Source: Caldisericia bacterium | Lineage (GTDB): Bacteria > Caldisericota > Caldisericia > B22-G15 | Length of the DNA stretch: 64,000 bases | Direction of reading: 5' to 3' | NCBI GenBank assembly: GCA_030018355.1 | Contig: JASEFN010000002.1 | Span: 234,699 to 298,698 of the forward strand | In this document: positions 45,053-52,661 of the stretch, one piece after another | How positions within the stretch are numbered: the stretch's first letter is position 1 | How the letters are laid out: each line of letters opens with the position of its first letter | Program-made: the position numbers and the translations under genes | Notes under the pieces: generated by a model | What the model was told of the DNA's origin: nothing | What the model saw: the letters and a program-made list of their open reading frames with translations, nothing else | Databases searched by the model: none

Positions 45053-45881
45053 AAAAATATTTTTACTTTTTATTTTAATAATTTTATTTCTTCCAGGAAC
45101 CATTTTAGCACAAGGAATCATTAAAGGAAAAGGTGATATTGTTATAAAACCAAATGAAGAGATAAGAGGAGATATTAGATTAGGTGAAGGAAATGTAACT
45201 GTTTATGGAAGAGTTTTAGGAAATATCATTGTTTTAAAAGGAAATATTAATTTAAAAAGTAAATCTTTTATAAAAGGAGATGTAATAACTTATAATGGAA
45301 GAATAGAAATTGAAGAGGGCGCTATAATACTTGGAAGAAAAATTGAGTTTATTACAGAGAGAGATATAGAGGTAAATTTACCCCAAATTTTACTTTCTGG
45401 TCAAGGATTTTTGTTAAAGATTATTATTGCACTATTCATATTTATAATCACTTTTTTGTTTAATGCAATTTTTAAAAATTTTGTTATAGAGAGAGATTCT
45501 TTTCTTAAAAAGAACTTTCTATTGATATTGTTTATAGGAATTCTTTTATTTACAATTTTTGTTTATAACATTCCAAAAGAAGCCCTTATTCTTTTTGGTA
45601 AAATTTTATATCTACTCTATATTTTATCAATGATCTTTTTTATTTTAACTGGAATTCCATCTGTAGTTAACTATATAGGAGAAAATTTTATTAAAATTTT
45701 TAAAATATCTATTGAAGACAATTTAGTTAAAGATTTAGTTTTAAGTTTAATTGGAACATCTATTGTTTTGATTTTAATTATAATTCCTATTTTAGGAAAT
45801 ATATTTTTAGGTATTATCTCTTCTCTCTCTTTTGGTTTAACATTTACTTACTCTTTTTATAAAATTTTTAAATCTCAATAA
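45045..45881 (+). CDS. Bactofilin-like (polymer-forming domain) membrane protein
   Basis: 278 residues from GTG 45045, six bases after GGAGG; an ATG at 45042 is also possible. A signal-peptide-like start (NKKIFLLFILIILFLPGTILAQG) is followed by a short right-handed beta-helix region (GIIKGKGDIVIKPNEEIRGDIRLGEGNVTVYGRVLGNIIVLKGNI and on to about residue 100) resembling bactofilin/DUF583 repeats, then four or five membrane helices. An exported beta-helix on a membrane anchor fits an envelope role under the upstream sigma factor. Confidence 0.7.
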   Translation: MNKKIFLLFILIILFLPGTILAQGIIKGKGDIVIKPNEEIRGDIRLGEGNVTVYGRVLGNIIVLKGNINLKSKSFIKGDVITYNGRIEIEEGAIILGRKIEFITERDIEVNLPQILLSGQGFLLKIIIALFIFIITFLFNAIFKNFVIERDSFLKKNFLLILFIGILLFTIFVYNIPKEALILFGKILYLLYILSMIFFILTGIPSVVNYIGENFIKIFKISIEDNLVKDLVLSLIGTSIVLILIIIPILGNIFLGIISSLSFGLTFTYSFYKIFKSQ

Positions 45882-46899
45882 TTTTTGGAAGGTTTGTTAG
45901 ATTAATTAATTCTTTCTCTTTAATGACAATAATATCTTCTATTCTTATTCCAAACTTATTTTCAATATAAATTCCTGGTTCAATTGTTACAACCATATTT
46001 TCTTTAAGAATTGTCTCATCTCTTGGATTTAGAGCAGGTTTTTCATGAATTTCTAAACCAACTCCATGTCCTAAACCATGACCAAAATATTCTCCAAAAC
46101 CCATATTTTTTATATAATCCCTACTTATCTTATCTACATCTTTAGATTTCATTTCACTTTTTGCATTCTCTATTCCTAATCTTTGAGCATCATAAACAAC
46201 TTGAAATGCTCTCATAAACTCATCACTTTGTTTTCCAAAGAAAACTGTTCTTGTACAATCAGAATGATAACCTTCAAAGATTGTTCCAAAATCAAAAATT
46301 ATTGCTTCCCCATTTTTAAGTTTCCTATTTGATGGTTTTCCATGGGGAAGGGCTCCTCTTTCTCCAAAAAGAATAATTGTGTCAAAACCGTTTTTCTCTC
46401 CACCAAAAATTTTCATTTGATAGTCAAGTTCAATTTGAAGATCTCTTTCACTGACCCCTTCTTTAACAAGTTCTAATGTCTTCAAAAAAGCCTTTTCAGC
46501 AATCTCCTCTGCTTTTTTTATCTTTTCAATCTCATCTTCTCTTTTCACAATTCTTAAATTTTCAATAATATCTTTAAAAACAAATACATTCTCTTTTCCA
46601 AACTTTTTTGATATTAATTCATAAAAACTATAAATCACTTTATCTTCAAGACCAATTTTTTCAATTTTAAATTCATTTGCTAAAAATTCCTCAATTGGTG
46701 GTTTATACTCAATTACTTTAACATTTTTATAAACTTCTTCATTTGCCTGAATAGTAAATCTTGAATCCACTATTAGATTTGATGAGTTTGAATCAATAAG
46801 TAAAAAACCTTCCTCGCCACTAAAATTTGTAAGGTATCTTATATTTTCAATTTTAGTTACCAAAAAATGAGTTACTTCATTAGGTATTTTAAATTTCAT
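45868..46899 (-). CDS. M24 family Xaa-Pro aminopeptidase/dipeptidase
   Basis: 343 residues, creatinase-like N-terminal domain and pita-bread metalloprotease domain. Metal ligands are visible: Asp in IIFDFGTIFEGYHSDCTRT (two), His in GHGLGHGVGLEIHE, Glu in VVTIEPGIYI and Glu in GIRIEDI. Cleaves peptides next to proline. Last gene of the leftward pilus operon, where PepQ-type genes (often with efp) are less usual. Convergent overlap of 14 bases with the bactofilin-like gene. Confidence 0.92.
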   Translation of the reverse strand: MKFKIPNEVTHFLVTKIENIRYLTNFSGEEGFLLIDSNSSNLIVDSRFTIQANEEVYKNVKVIEYKPPIEEFLANEFKIEKIGLEDKVIYSFYELISKKFGKENVFVFKDIIENLRIVKREDEIEKIKKAEEIAEKAFLKTLELVKEGVSERDLQIELDYQMKIFGGEKNGFDTIILFGERGALPHGKPSNRKLKNGEAIIFDFGTIFEGYHSDCTRTVFFGKQSDEFMRAFQVVYDAQRLGIENAKSEMKSKDVDKISRDYIKNMGFGEYFGHGLGHGVGLEIHEKPALNPRDETILKENMVVTIEPGIYIENKFGIRIEDIIVIKEKELINLTNLPKIIEI

Positions 46900-47216
46900 G
46901 GCAAAAATGGATTCTCTTTTCCAATTTCCTCTGGTTTAGTTTCAAGAGAAGGAATTGTAAGGCTCCTTTTTTCTATTTCATCTTTAACTTGACCTATGTC
47001 TAAATTTTTCAAAACTTGATTGAGTATATTTCCTTGTGTTTCAGTTGGAATTGGTTGTGATGGTGGCTTTAAATAAAGAAAATAGAAAAGGAAAGCAGCA
47101 ATTATAATTAAAATTATAAATAAAACTAAAAGAAGTCTTTCTCTTTTTTTCTGTTCCTCTGTCTTTTTTGGTGTAATTTTTCTTGTTTTATTTACTTCCT
47201 TCTCCTTTTTAGCCAT
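46896..47216 (-). CDS. Short PilP-like protein of the pilus operon
   Basis: 106 residues: a basic N terminus (KKEKEVNKTRKITPKKTEEQKKRERL), one membrane helix (about 28-49), a Pro/Thr/Gln-rich linker and an end GKENPFLP. Ending in an NPF-type motif right after pilO is reminiscent of PilP or other type IV pilus proteins with G(R/K)xNPF, but the folded PilP domain is missing. It could be a minimal PilO partner. Four-base overlap with the peptidase gene. Confidence 0.5.
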   Translation of the reverse strand: MAKKEKEVNKTRKITPKKTEEQKKRERLLLVLFIILIIIAAFLFYFLYLKPPSQPIPTETQGNILNQVLKNLDIGQVKDEIEKRSLTIPSLETKPEEIGKENPFLP

Positions 47217-47804
47217 TTATGGCTCCTTAGCACTCATAAAATAAATTTCAAAGTTATAAGTTTGTAAATTTTCAGTTTCTTTAGTCATCATTCTTGGTAA
47301 AGTTACTGAAATTTTTCTTATAACTGATATCCTTGGAAAATTTTCTAATCTATTAAGTAATTTCATAAATTTTTCAAATGTTGTAGTAACTGAAAATGTA
47401 ACTTTCATTTCATAGTGATCTTCTCTTGTCATTAATCTTGCGCTTTGAATTGAACCTGCTTGAGTTTGCGCTCCCCCAATAAAATTTAAATTGTTGAATT
47501 TAATATCCTCTTCTTTTTCAACTTGTTGAAGTTGTGCTAAAAGACGAGGTAGGTCTTCTCCAACTGGCAAAACACTTCTTAAAATTTCAAGGTCTTTATT
47601 ATTTTCTTCAATTAATTCTCTTATTTTTACTTCATTTTTCTTTATATTTGTAAGTTCATCAAGTTTAGCATTTGCTTCTGTAATTTTTAGATTAAGTTCA
47701 TTAACTTTTTTAATTTGGGGTTTAAGTATATAAATATAATAAAAAACTCCAATAAGAACAAGAAGTGTTATAAGTAATAAATATTTCTGTCCTATACTTT
47801 TCAT
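47217..47804 (-). CDS. pilO: Type IV pilus inner-membrane assembly protein PilO
   Basis: 195 residues: N-terminal helix (LLLITLLVLIGVFYYIYILKP), coiled coil (LNLKITEANAKLDELTNIKKN), LPVGEDLPRLLAQLQQVEKEEDI and a ferredoxin-like domain with FSVTTTFEKFMKLLNRLENFPRI. Together with PilM and PilN it forms the platform that links pilus motor and fibre. Four-base overlap with pilN. Confidence 0.88.
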   Translation of the reverse strand: MKSIGQKYLLLITLLVLIGVFYYIYILKPQIKKVNELNLKITEANAKLDELTNIKKNEVKIRELIEENNKDLEILRSVLPVGEDLPRLLAQLQQVEKEEDIKFNNLNFIGGAQTQAGSIQSARLMTREDHYEMKVTFSVTTTFEKFMKLLNRLENFPRISVIRKISVTLPRMMTKETENLQTYNFEIYFMSAKEP

Positions 47805-48355
47805 TTTCCTCCTCCAATTTGAAGAATACCAATTAGAGTAAATGTAATTTTTGATTCACCAGTTTGAGCCACCTCTTGTCTCGAAAAATTAGTGAGATAA
47901 ACATTTAAAATTGTTTTTGAATTTTTAAGATAATCGAGTAGTCTTCCAAGATTATAAAAATCAGATGTTTCTCCAACAATTCTAACAACTTTTGTATCTA
48001 AATCAACATCTAAATTTGTAATATATGCATATTTTGGAAATTCAGATGAAAGTGATTTAAAGAAATCAGAGAATTTTGGTTGGTTTTTTGTTAATTTTAA
48101 AATTGTATTAATATAATAATTTACAAGTGAATCTGATTTTATTTTCTCATTTTTAAGAGTTTCCATATCTTTGAGTTTGTTTATATTTGCTTGAATTATT
48201 GTTAAAGTTTTATCTAAAAAGTTAATTCTTGTGTTATAAAAGAAATAAACTAAACCTAAAATAATTACAAAGAAAACAAAAATTATTATTAAATTTGTAT
48301 CTTCTGTTTTTCTTTTCTTTTTTACTACTGGTAGAAGATTTATTTTAATATTCAT
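47801..48355 (-). CDS. pilN: Type IV pilus assembly protein PilN
   Basis: 184 residues. Begins NIKINLLPVVKKKRK, the INLLP motif that docks into PilM. One membrane helix (about 22-42), a coiled coil and a ferredoxin-like domain follow. Overlaps pilM and pilO by four bases each. Confidence 0.9.
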   Translation of the reverse strand: MNIKINLLPVVKKKRKTEDTNLIIIFVFFVIILGLVYFFYNTRINFLDKTLTIIQANINKLKDMETLKNEKIKSDSLVNYYINTILKLTKNQPKFSDFFKSLSSEFPKYAYITNLDVDLDTKVVRIVGETSDFYNLGRLLDYLKNSKTILNVYLTNFSRQEVAQTGESKITFTLIGILQIGGGK

Positions 48356-49488
48356 TTTTTCTTTCCCCCTGTTTTTGTTTTACTTTTTTCAATTTTTTCA
48401 AATGCTTCTCTCATGGCGAGCCCAACTGCTATAGTGAAGAATGGAGACATCTCTCTTAAATACTCTTCAGTAAAAAGTTTTGGATTAAAAACAACACCCT
48501 TAAGGAGCAAATCATCAAGAATAACCTCAACCTTAAGATATGATTTCATAAAATCAACAAGTCCTTTTAACCTTGAAGTACCACCACCTAAAATTATTAA
48601 GAAATTTTTACCTGAAAAATTTGGTAAACCTTGATAATAAATAATTGATCTTCTAACTTCAAGAGCAAATTCTTCAATTAAAGGAATAATTATTTCAGTT
48701 AATCTATAAGTTTCAGAATCTTTTTGGTATTTTTCCATTCTTAAATCACATGCGGTTACAAGATATGTTTCTGCATCTTTTTCACTAACTTTTAAACCAT
48801 CTTGAATTACTCTAATTAAATTTCTTCCCCCAAATGGGATTGTTCTTGTAAATCTTAATATTCCATCTTCAATTATGTTTATGTTTGTGAATGTATGACC
48901 TGAATTTATTAAAATTATAATATTGTTTGTATATTTTTCTTTATAAGTATAATCAAGTAATCTCAATTCAGCAAATGATTCGATTTCAATTGCAACTGGT
49001 TCAAGTTTTGCAAGTTTAATTGCAGATACAATACTGTTTATAATATCCAAACTTGCTGCTGCTGCAATTACAGAAAGTTTTTCTCCATGAGATTCTGGAA
49101 GGGTTCCAAGAATTTGATAATCAAAACTTGCCTCTTCTATTTTAAATGGAATTAATTTTTGAACCTCCCACTTAATAACCTCATCAAGTTCTTTTTCTGG
49201 AAGTTTATCAACAGTTAAAGTTCTAACAGTAACAAGTTGACCTGAAACAGAGGTTACAACTCTTTTACCAATAAAAGAGTACATTCTTAAAAGAGTTCTA
49301 ATTGCTTCTGCTATTTCATCAGGATTTACAATTTTTGCATTTTCAATTGCGCCTTTTGGCGTCGGTAAGAGACCAATATTTACAAGATTTAAACCTTTAG
49401 TTGTTTCCTTTAACTGGGCTATTTTAAGATACCCTGAGCCCAGATCTAATCCAATTAATGGTGTTTTTCCTCCAAATAAATTAGCCAT
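48352..49488 (-). CDS. pilM: Type IV pilus assembly ATPase PilM
   Basis: 378 residues, actin-like fold: GLDLGSGYLKIAQL, SVSGQLVTVRTL, EVIKWEVQKLIPF, INSGHTFTNINII and LGGGTSRLKGL. Cytoplasmic, binds the PilN N terminus. TATAAT (49498-49503, minus strand) nine bases upstream, with TG before it, may give a second promoter with almost no leader; the GGAGG-type site is missing. The lysine-rich C terminus runs into pilN. Confidence 0.92.
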   Translation of the reverse strand: MANLFGGKTPLIGLDLGSGYLKIAQLKETTKGLNLVNIGLLPTPKGAIENAKIVNPDEIAEAIRTLLRMYSFIGKRVVTSVSGQLVTVRTLTVDKLPEKELDEVIKWEVQKLIPFKIEEASFDYQILGTLPESHGEKLSVIAAAASLDIINSIVSAIKLAKLEPVAIEIESFAELRLLDYTYKEKYTNNIIILINSGHTFTNINIIEDGILRFTRTIPFGGRNLIRVIQDGLKVSEKDAETYLVTACDLRMEKYQKDSETYRLTEIIIPLIEEFALEVRRSIIYYQGLPNFSGKNFLIILGGGTSRLKGLVDFMKSYLKVEVILDDLLLKGVVFNPKLFTEEYLREMSPFFTIAVGLAMREAFEKIEKSKTKTGGKKK

Positions 49489-49498
49489 TTGTTTAATA

Positions 49499-50251
49499 TT
49501 ATAACATTAAATAATTATAAAATCTAATTATTTGAGTTCCATATAAAAATGTTACTATTCCTGAAATTGACATAAAAGGTCCAAATGGAATGGGTGTTTT
49601 TCTTGTTCCTTTTTTTGTTATCAATACAAATATCGCTGGGAAAAAACCAATTATAAAAGAGAGGAAAAACCAAGGTATTACCTTTGGAAAACCTAAATAT
49701 AAACCAAAAAGAAAAGATAGTTTAAAATCTCCACCACCCATCCCACCTTTTGAAAGGACAATTATTAGAAAGAAAAGAACTGGAGGTATTATTAATCCTA
49801 AAATGTTATTTAAATAATTTTTTTCAAGTATAAAGAAAATAATTCCAAAAAATATTCCAAAAATAAATGGTTCATCTGGAATTTCCATTGTCTGTAAATC
49901 TATTACTGATATAACAATTAAAACAGAAGCAAAAATAACAAACTTTAAATAATAAATAGAATAACCAAAAAATAGAAATGAGAGAAGAAATATAAAACCA
50001 GATAGAGTTTCAACGATAGGATATGTTATTGAAATCTTTCCACCACAATATCTACATTTTCCTTTTAAAAATATATAAGAAAAAATTGGAATTAAATCAA
50101 AAAATGAAAGTTTATGACCACAATTTGGACAAAAACTTCTACCATTAGTAATTCCTATTTTTCTGGGGATTCTATAAATTAAAACATTAAGGAAACTACC
50201 AATTGAAGCACCTAAAATGAAATTAAAAATTAAATTAAATATCACCCTCAA
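49499..50251 (-). CDS. pilD: Prepilin leader peptidase/N-methyltransferase (A24A)
   Basis: 250 residues with seven or eight helices. GASIGSFLNVLIYRIPR, the zinc site CPNC...CRYC (SFCPNCGHKLSF, KCRYCGG), catalytic Asp in VISVIDLQTMEIPDE and catalytic GGGDFKLS. It cleaves and methylates prepilins at the membrane. No pilin, PilB, PilC or PilT gene is in this window, so the rest of the system is elsewhere. Overlaps the upstream zinc-ribbon gene by 17 bases. Confidence 0.94.
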   Translation of the reverse strand: MRVIFNLIFNFILGASIGSFLNVLIYRIPRKIGITNGRSFCPNCGHKLSFFDLIPIFSYIFLKGKCRYCGGKISITYPIVETLSGFIFLLSFLFFGYSIYYLKFVIFASVLIVISVIDLQTMEIPDEPFIFGIFFGIIFFILEKNYLNNILGLIIPPVLFFLIIVLSKGGMGGGDFKLSFLFGLYLGFPKVIPWFFLSFIIGFFPAIFVLITKKGTRKTPIPFGPFMSISGIVTFLYGTQIIRFYNYLML

Positions 50252-50966
50252 TATCCTTTTTTAAAATTAAAATTCTTCCACAATTTTCACATTTTAATGA
50301 ATACGACCCATTTTTTAAACTATTAATTACTCCAACTGGTAAAATAACTCCACATTCACTACATCTTTCATCTTCAACAAGAGACACAAGCCTTCTACCA
50401 AATTTTAAGTTTTCCCTTTCATAAAAAGAGAATATCTCTTCTGGTATCTCCTTTATAAGTCTCTCTCTTTTTTTAAATATCTCTTCTCTTTCATTTTTTA
50501 ATTTTTCAAGTTCAACTTTTACTCTTTCCTCCTCTATTTTATAATTTTCTTCTTTCAACACTATCTCTTTTTGAATTTTTGATAATTTTTCTTTTGTTTT
50601 TTCAATAAAATCTTGAATTTCTAAAATATCATCTTCATTTCTCTTCTTTAAACTTTGTAGTCTTCCTAACTCATGATTTATGGATGCTATCTCTTTTTCA
50701 CTCATCTTTTTTCCACTTGAAAGAGAATCTTTTAACTTTTTATATTTCGAATTTATCTCTTCTATTTCTCCCTCAAGGCTTTTTATTTGAAGTTCTTTTT
50801 CCTTAATTACATTATTTAAATTTTTGATATCATCTTTGAGTTTATTTATTTCATTACTAAGATTTTTTAATTTTTTTTCGAGATTATTATTATCAATAAA
50901 AAAAATTTTAAGATCAATGCACTGGATTTTATAAAGAAGTGAAGCAAACTTTTTTTCTATTTGCAT
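50235..50966 (-). CDS. Coiled-coil zinc-ribbon protein (CT398/DUF164-like)
   Basis: 243 residues. A long coiled coil (about 20-180, rich in Lys/Glu/Leu) and a C-terminal zinc ribbon CSECGVILPVGVINSLKNG...KCENCG. This is the C4-type zinc-ribbon/DUF164 layout found in many bacteria; function not established, with ties to flagella/pili or nucleic acid binding suggested for some. The ATG lies ten bases after the CCA end of a tRNA gene, with the site GAGG in that gap. Confidence 0.78.
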   Translation of the reverse strand: MQIEKKFASLLYKIQCIDLKIFFIDNNNLEKKLKNLSNEINKLKDDIKNLNNVIKEKELQIKSLEGEIEEINSKYKKLKDSLSSGKKMSEKEIASINHELGRLQSLKKRNEDDILEIQDFIEKTKEKLSKIQKEIVLKEENYKIEEERVKVELEKLKNEREEIFKKRERLIKEIPEEIFSFYERENLKFGRRLVSLVEDERCSECGVILPVGVINSLKNGSYSLKCENCGRILILKKDIEGDI

Positions 50967-50976
50967 TAATACCTCA

Positions 50977-51051
50977 TGGTGGGCTCGCTAGGATTCGAAC
51001 CTAGAACCTAGTGGTTATGAGCCACCCGCTCTACCGTTGAGCTACGAGCCC
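50977..51051 (-). tRNA. tRNA with CAT anticodon (elongator Met or Ile2)
   Basis: Minus strand: acceptor GGGCTCG/CGAGCCC, D arm GCTC/GAGC, anticodon loop CTCATAA on GGTGG/CCACT, T arm CTAGG-TTCGAAT-CCTAG, discriminator A, CCA encoded. The G1-C72 pair rules out initiator tRNA. CAT may read AUG or, if lysidine-modified, AUA; sequence alone does not decide. From position 8 to 48 it equals the tRNA-Asn at 7249-7323 except for the anticodon. Confidence 0.93.
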
Positions 51052-51060
51052 ACTAATAAT

Positions 51061-51089
51061 ATTATAGATAAATTTACACACCTTGTCAA
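51061..51089 (-). promoter_or_regulatory. Consensus promoter of the tRNA(CAT)-pilus operon
   Basis: Minus strand: TTGACA (51084-51089), 17-base spacer, TATAAT (51061-51066), nine bases before the tRNA. A perfect sigma-70 promoter and the only evident one before the zinc-ribbon/pilD genes. Confidence 0.88.
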
Positions 51090-51109
51090 TTAAGTTATTT
51101 AGTTAAAAA

Positions 51110-51955
51110 TTACTTAATTAAACTTCTTAATAAATTTAAAGTTTTTAAATCTTCAATATACATATTATCTCCACCTGGTGTTTCGAGAATCATAGGATGA
51201 TTTTCAAAATCTTTTGAATTAACTAAAAATTTAAATGGTTCAAGCCCTAAAACTCCTTTTCCTATATTTTCATGTCTATCTACATTTGAACCGCATTCTG
51301 TTTTGGAATCATTAAGGTGAAATACAACAAGTTTTTCAACTCCAATTACTTTATCAAAGTGATCTAAAACTTTTTTAAATCCCTTTTCAGTTCTTATATC
51401 ATAACCAGATTCAAATGTATGTGCAGTATCAAAACATACAAAAACTCTCTCTTTTTCTTTTACTCCATTTATAATGTCTCTCAACTGTTCAAATTTAAAA
51501 CCTATATTTGTTCCTTGACCTGCAACTGTTTCAAGAGCAATTCCTACATTTTTTACCTTTTTAAAAACCTTATCTATACCTTTAATTATTCTTTCTATTC
51601 CCTTTTCAATTCCCTCTCCAAGATGAGAACCTGGATGAATTACTTCAAATGGAATTTTTAATATTTCACATCTTTTAAGATCATCAATTAATGCATCAAT
51701 CGATTTTTTATAAATTTCTTCATTTGGAGAAGCAAGATTAATAAGATATGAAGAGTGTGCGCAAACTTTTTTTATTTTTGTTTTCTTTAAATTTTCAAAA
51801 TATTCTTTTACCTCATCCTTACTATACTCTTTTGCGCTCCACTGTCTTTGATTTTTTGTGAATATTTGAATAGCATCACATCCGATTTTTTCTCCATTTA
51901 GTGGAGCATTTTTTACTCCTCCAGCAATTGATACATGAGCGCCAAGTAATCCCAT
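51110..51955 (-). CDS. nfo: Endonuclease IV
   Basis: 281 residues. AP endonuclease of base excision repair with a tri-zinc site. LLGAHVSIAGGVKNAP, HSSYLINLASP, EVIHPGSHLG, IALETVAGQGTNIG, VCFDTAHTFESGYD, HLNDSKTECGSNVDRHENIGKG and ILETPGG hold the metal ligands. No ribosome binding site; the promoter places transcription start at the ATG. Divergent from rex. Confidence 0.96.
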   Translation of the reverse strand: MGLLGAHVSIAGGVKNAPLNGEKIGCDAIQIFTKNQRQWSAKEYSKDEVKEYFENLKKTKIKKVCAHSSYLINLASPNEEIYKKSIDALIDDLKRCEILKIPFEVIHPGSHLGEGIEKGIERIIKGIDKVFKKVKNVGIALETVAGQGTNIGFKFEQLRDIINGVKEKERVFVCFDTAHTFESGYDIRTEKGFKKVLDHFDKVIGVEKLVVFHLNDSKTECGSNVDRHENIGKGVLGLEPFKFLVNSKDFENHPMILETPGGDNMYIEDLKTLNLLRSLIK

Positions 51956-51961
51956 AAATAA

Positions 51962-52011
51962 ATTATAGCAATTTAAAATAAGTTGACAAAAGATTAAATT
52001 TAAATTATTAT
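51962..52011. promoter_or_regulatory. Back-to-back leaderless promoters of nfo and rex sharing one -35 site
   Basis: Plus strand (rex): TTGACA 51983-51988, 17-base spacer, TATTAT 52006-52011, eight bases to the ATG at 52020. Minus strand (nfo): TTGTCA 51984-51989, 16-base spacer, TATAAT 51962-51967, six bases to the ATG at 51955. The heptamer TTGACAA at 51983-51989 serves as -35 for both directions. Confidence 0.8.
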
Positions 52012-52019
52012 ATTTTAAA

Positions 52020-52661
52020 ATGAAAAGTATAAAAAAAGAGAGAAAAATATCTAATAAAACACTTGAAAGACTTGCAATTTACTATGAAATTTTAATAACT
52101 CTTCCAATTAAAAAAAGATTTATCTCAAGCGAAGAGTTAGGAAAGTTAGCCGGGGTCTCTCCGTCAACTGTAAGACAAGATTTTTTATATTTCAAAGATA
52201 TAGAAGGAAAAGCAAAAATTGGATATAAGGTTCTTGAATTGAAATCAGCACTTAAAAAGATCTTTAAGTTAAACTCAATTACTCATGCAGTTATTATTGG
52301 AGCAGGAAGTTTGGGACAAGCAGTTGCAGGTTATGACTCTTTTAAAAAGAGCAAAATAGTTTTTGATTCATTTTTTGATAATAATCCAAATAAAATTGGG
52401 AAACTTGTGAGAGGAATTTTTGTTAGAGATGTTAAATATCTTAAAGATTACCTTAAAGAGAATAAAAAGGTAAAAATTGGGGTTATTTGTGTTCCTCCAA
52501 AAGAAGCACAAGGAATTGTAGATATATTAGTTGAAAGTGGAATAAATTCAATTTGGAACTTTTCTCCAACAATTTTAAAAGTTCCTAAAGAGGTAGTAGT
52601 TGAATATGAACATATAGGCGTTAGTTTCTATAAATTACTCTATAAAGCAAAAAATCAATGA
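52020..52661 (+). CDS. rex: Redox-sensing transcriptional repressor Rex
   Basis: 213 residues. N-terminal winged helix (TLERLAIYYEILITLP, FISSEELGKLAGVSPSTVRQDFLYF) and NADH-binding Rossmann fold (HAVIIGAGSLGQAVAGYDSF), with the domain-swapped C-terminal helix (HIGVSFYKLLYK). Rex dimers release DNA when NADH is high and control fermentation genes; Por, glpK and gcv genes in this window are plausible targets but I did not find clear Rex sites. Leaderless start; overlaps the next gene by four bases. Confidence 0.95.
   Translation: MKSIKKERKISNKTLERLAIYYEILITLPIKKRFISSEELGKLAGVSPSTVRQDFLYFKDIEGKAKIGYKVLELKSALKKIFKLNSITHAVIIGAGSLGQAVAGYDSFKKSKIVFDSFFDNNPNKIGKLVRGIFVRDVKYLKDYLKENKKVKIGVICVPPKEAQGIVDILVESGINSIWNFSPTILKVPKEVVVEYEHIGVSFYKLLYKAKNQ

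Noticed and set aside
50977-51051. Initiator tRNA-fMet
   Set aside because: G1-C72 is paired; bacterial initiator tRNA has an unpaired first base pair and three G-C pairs at the end of the anticodon stem, which are absent.
51983-52005. Rex autoregulatory operator in front of rex
   Set aside because: TTGACAAAAGATTAAA lacks the second inverted half-site (TTCACAA/TTAACAA) expected of a Rex site; it is better explained as a shared -35 element.
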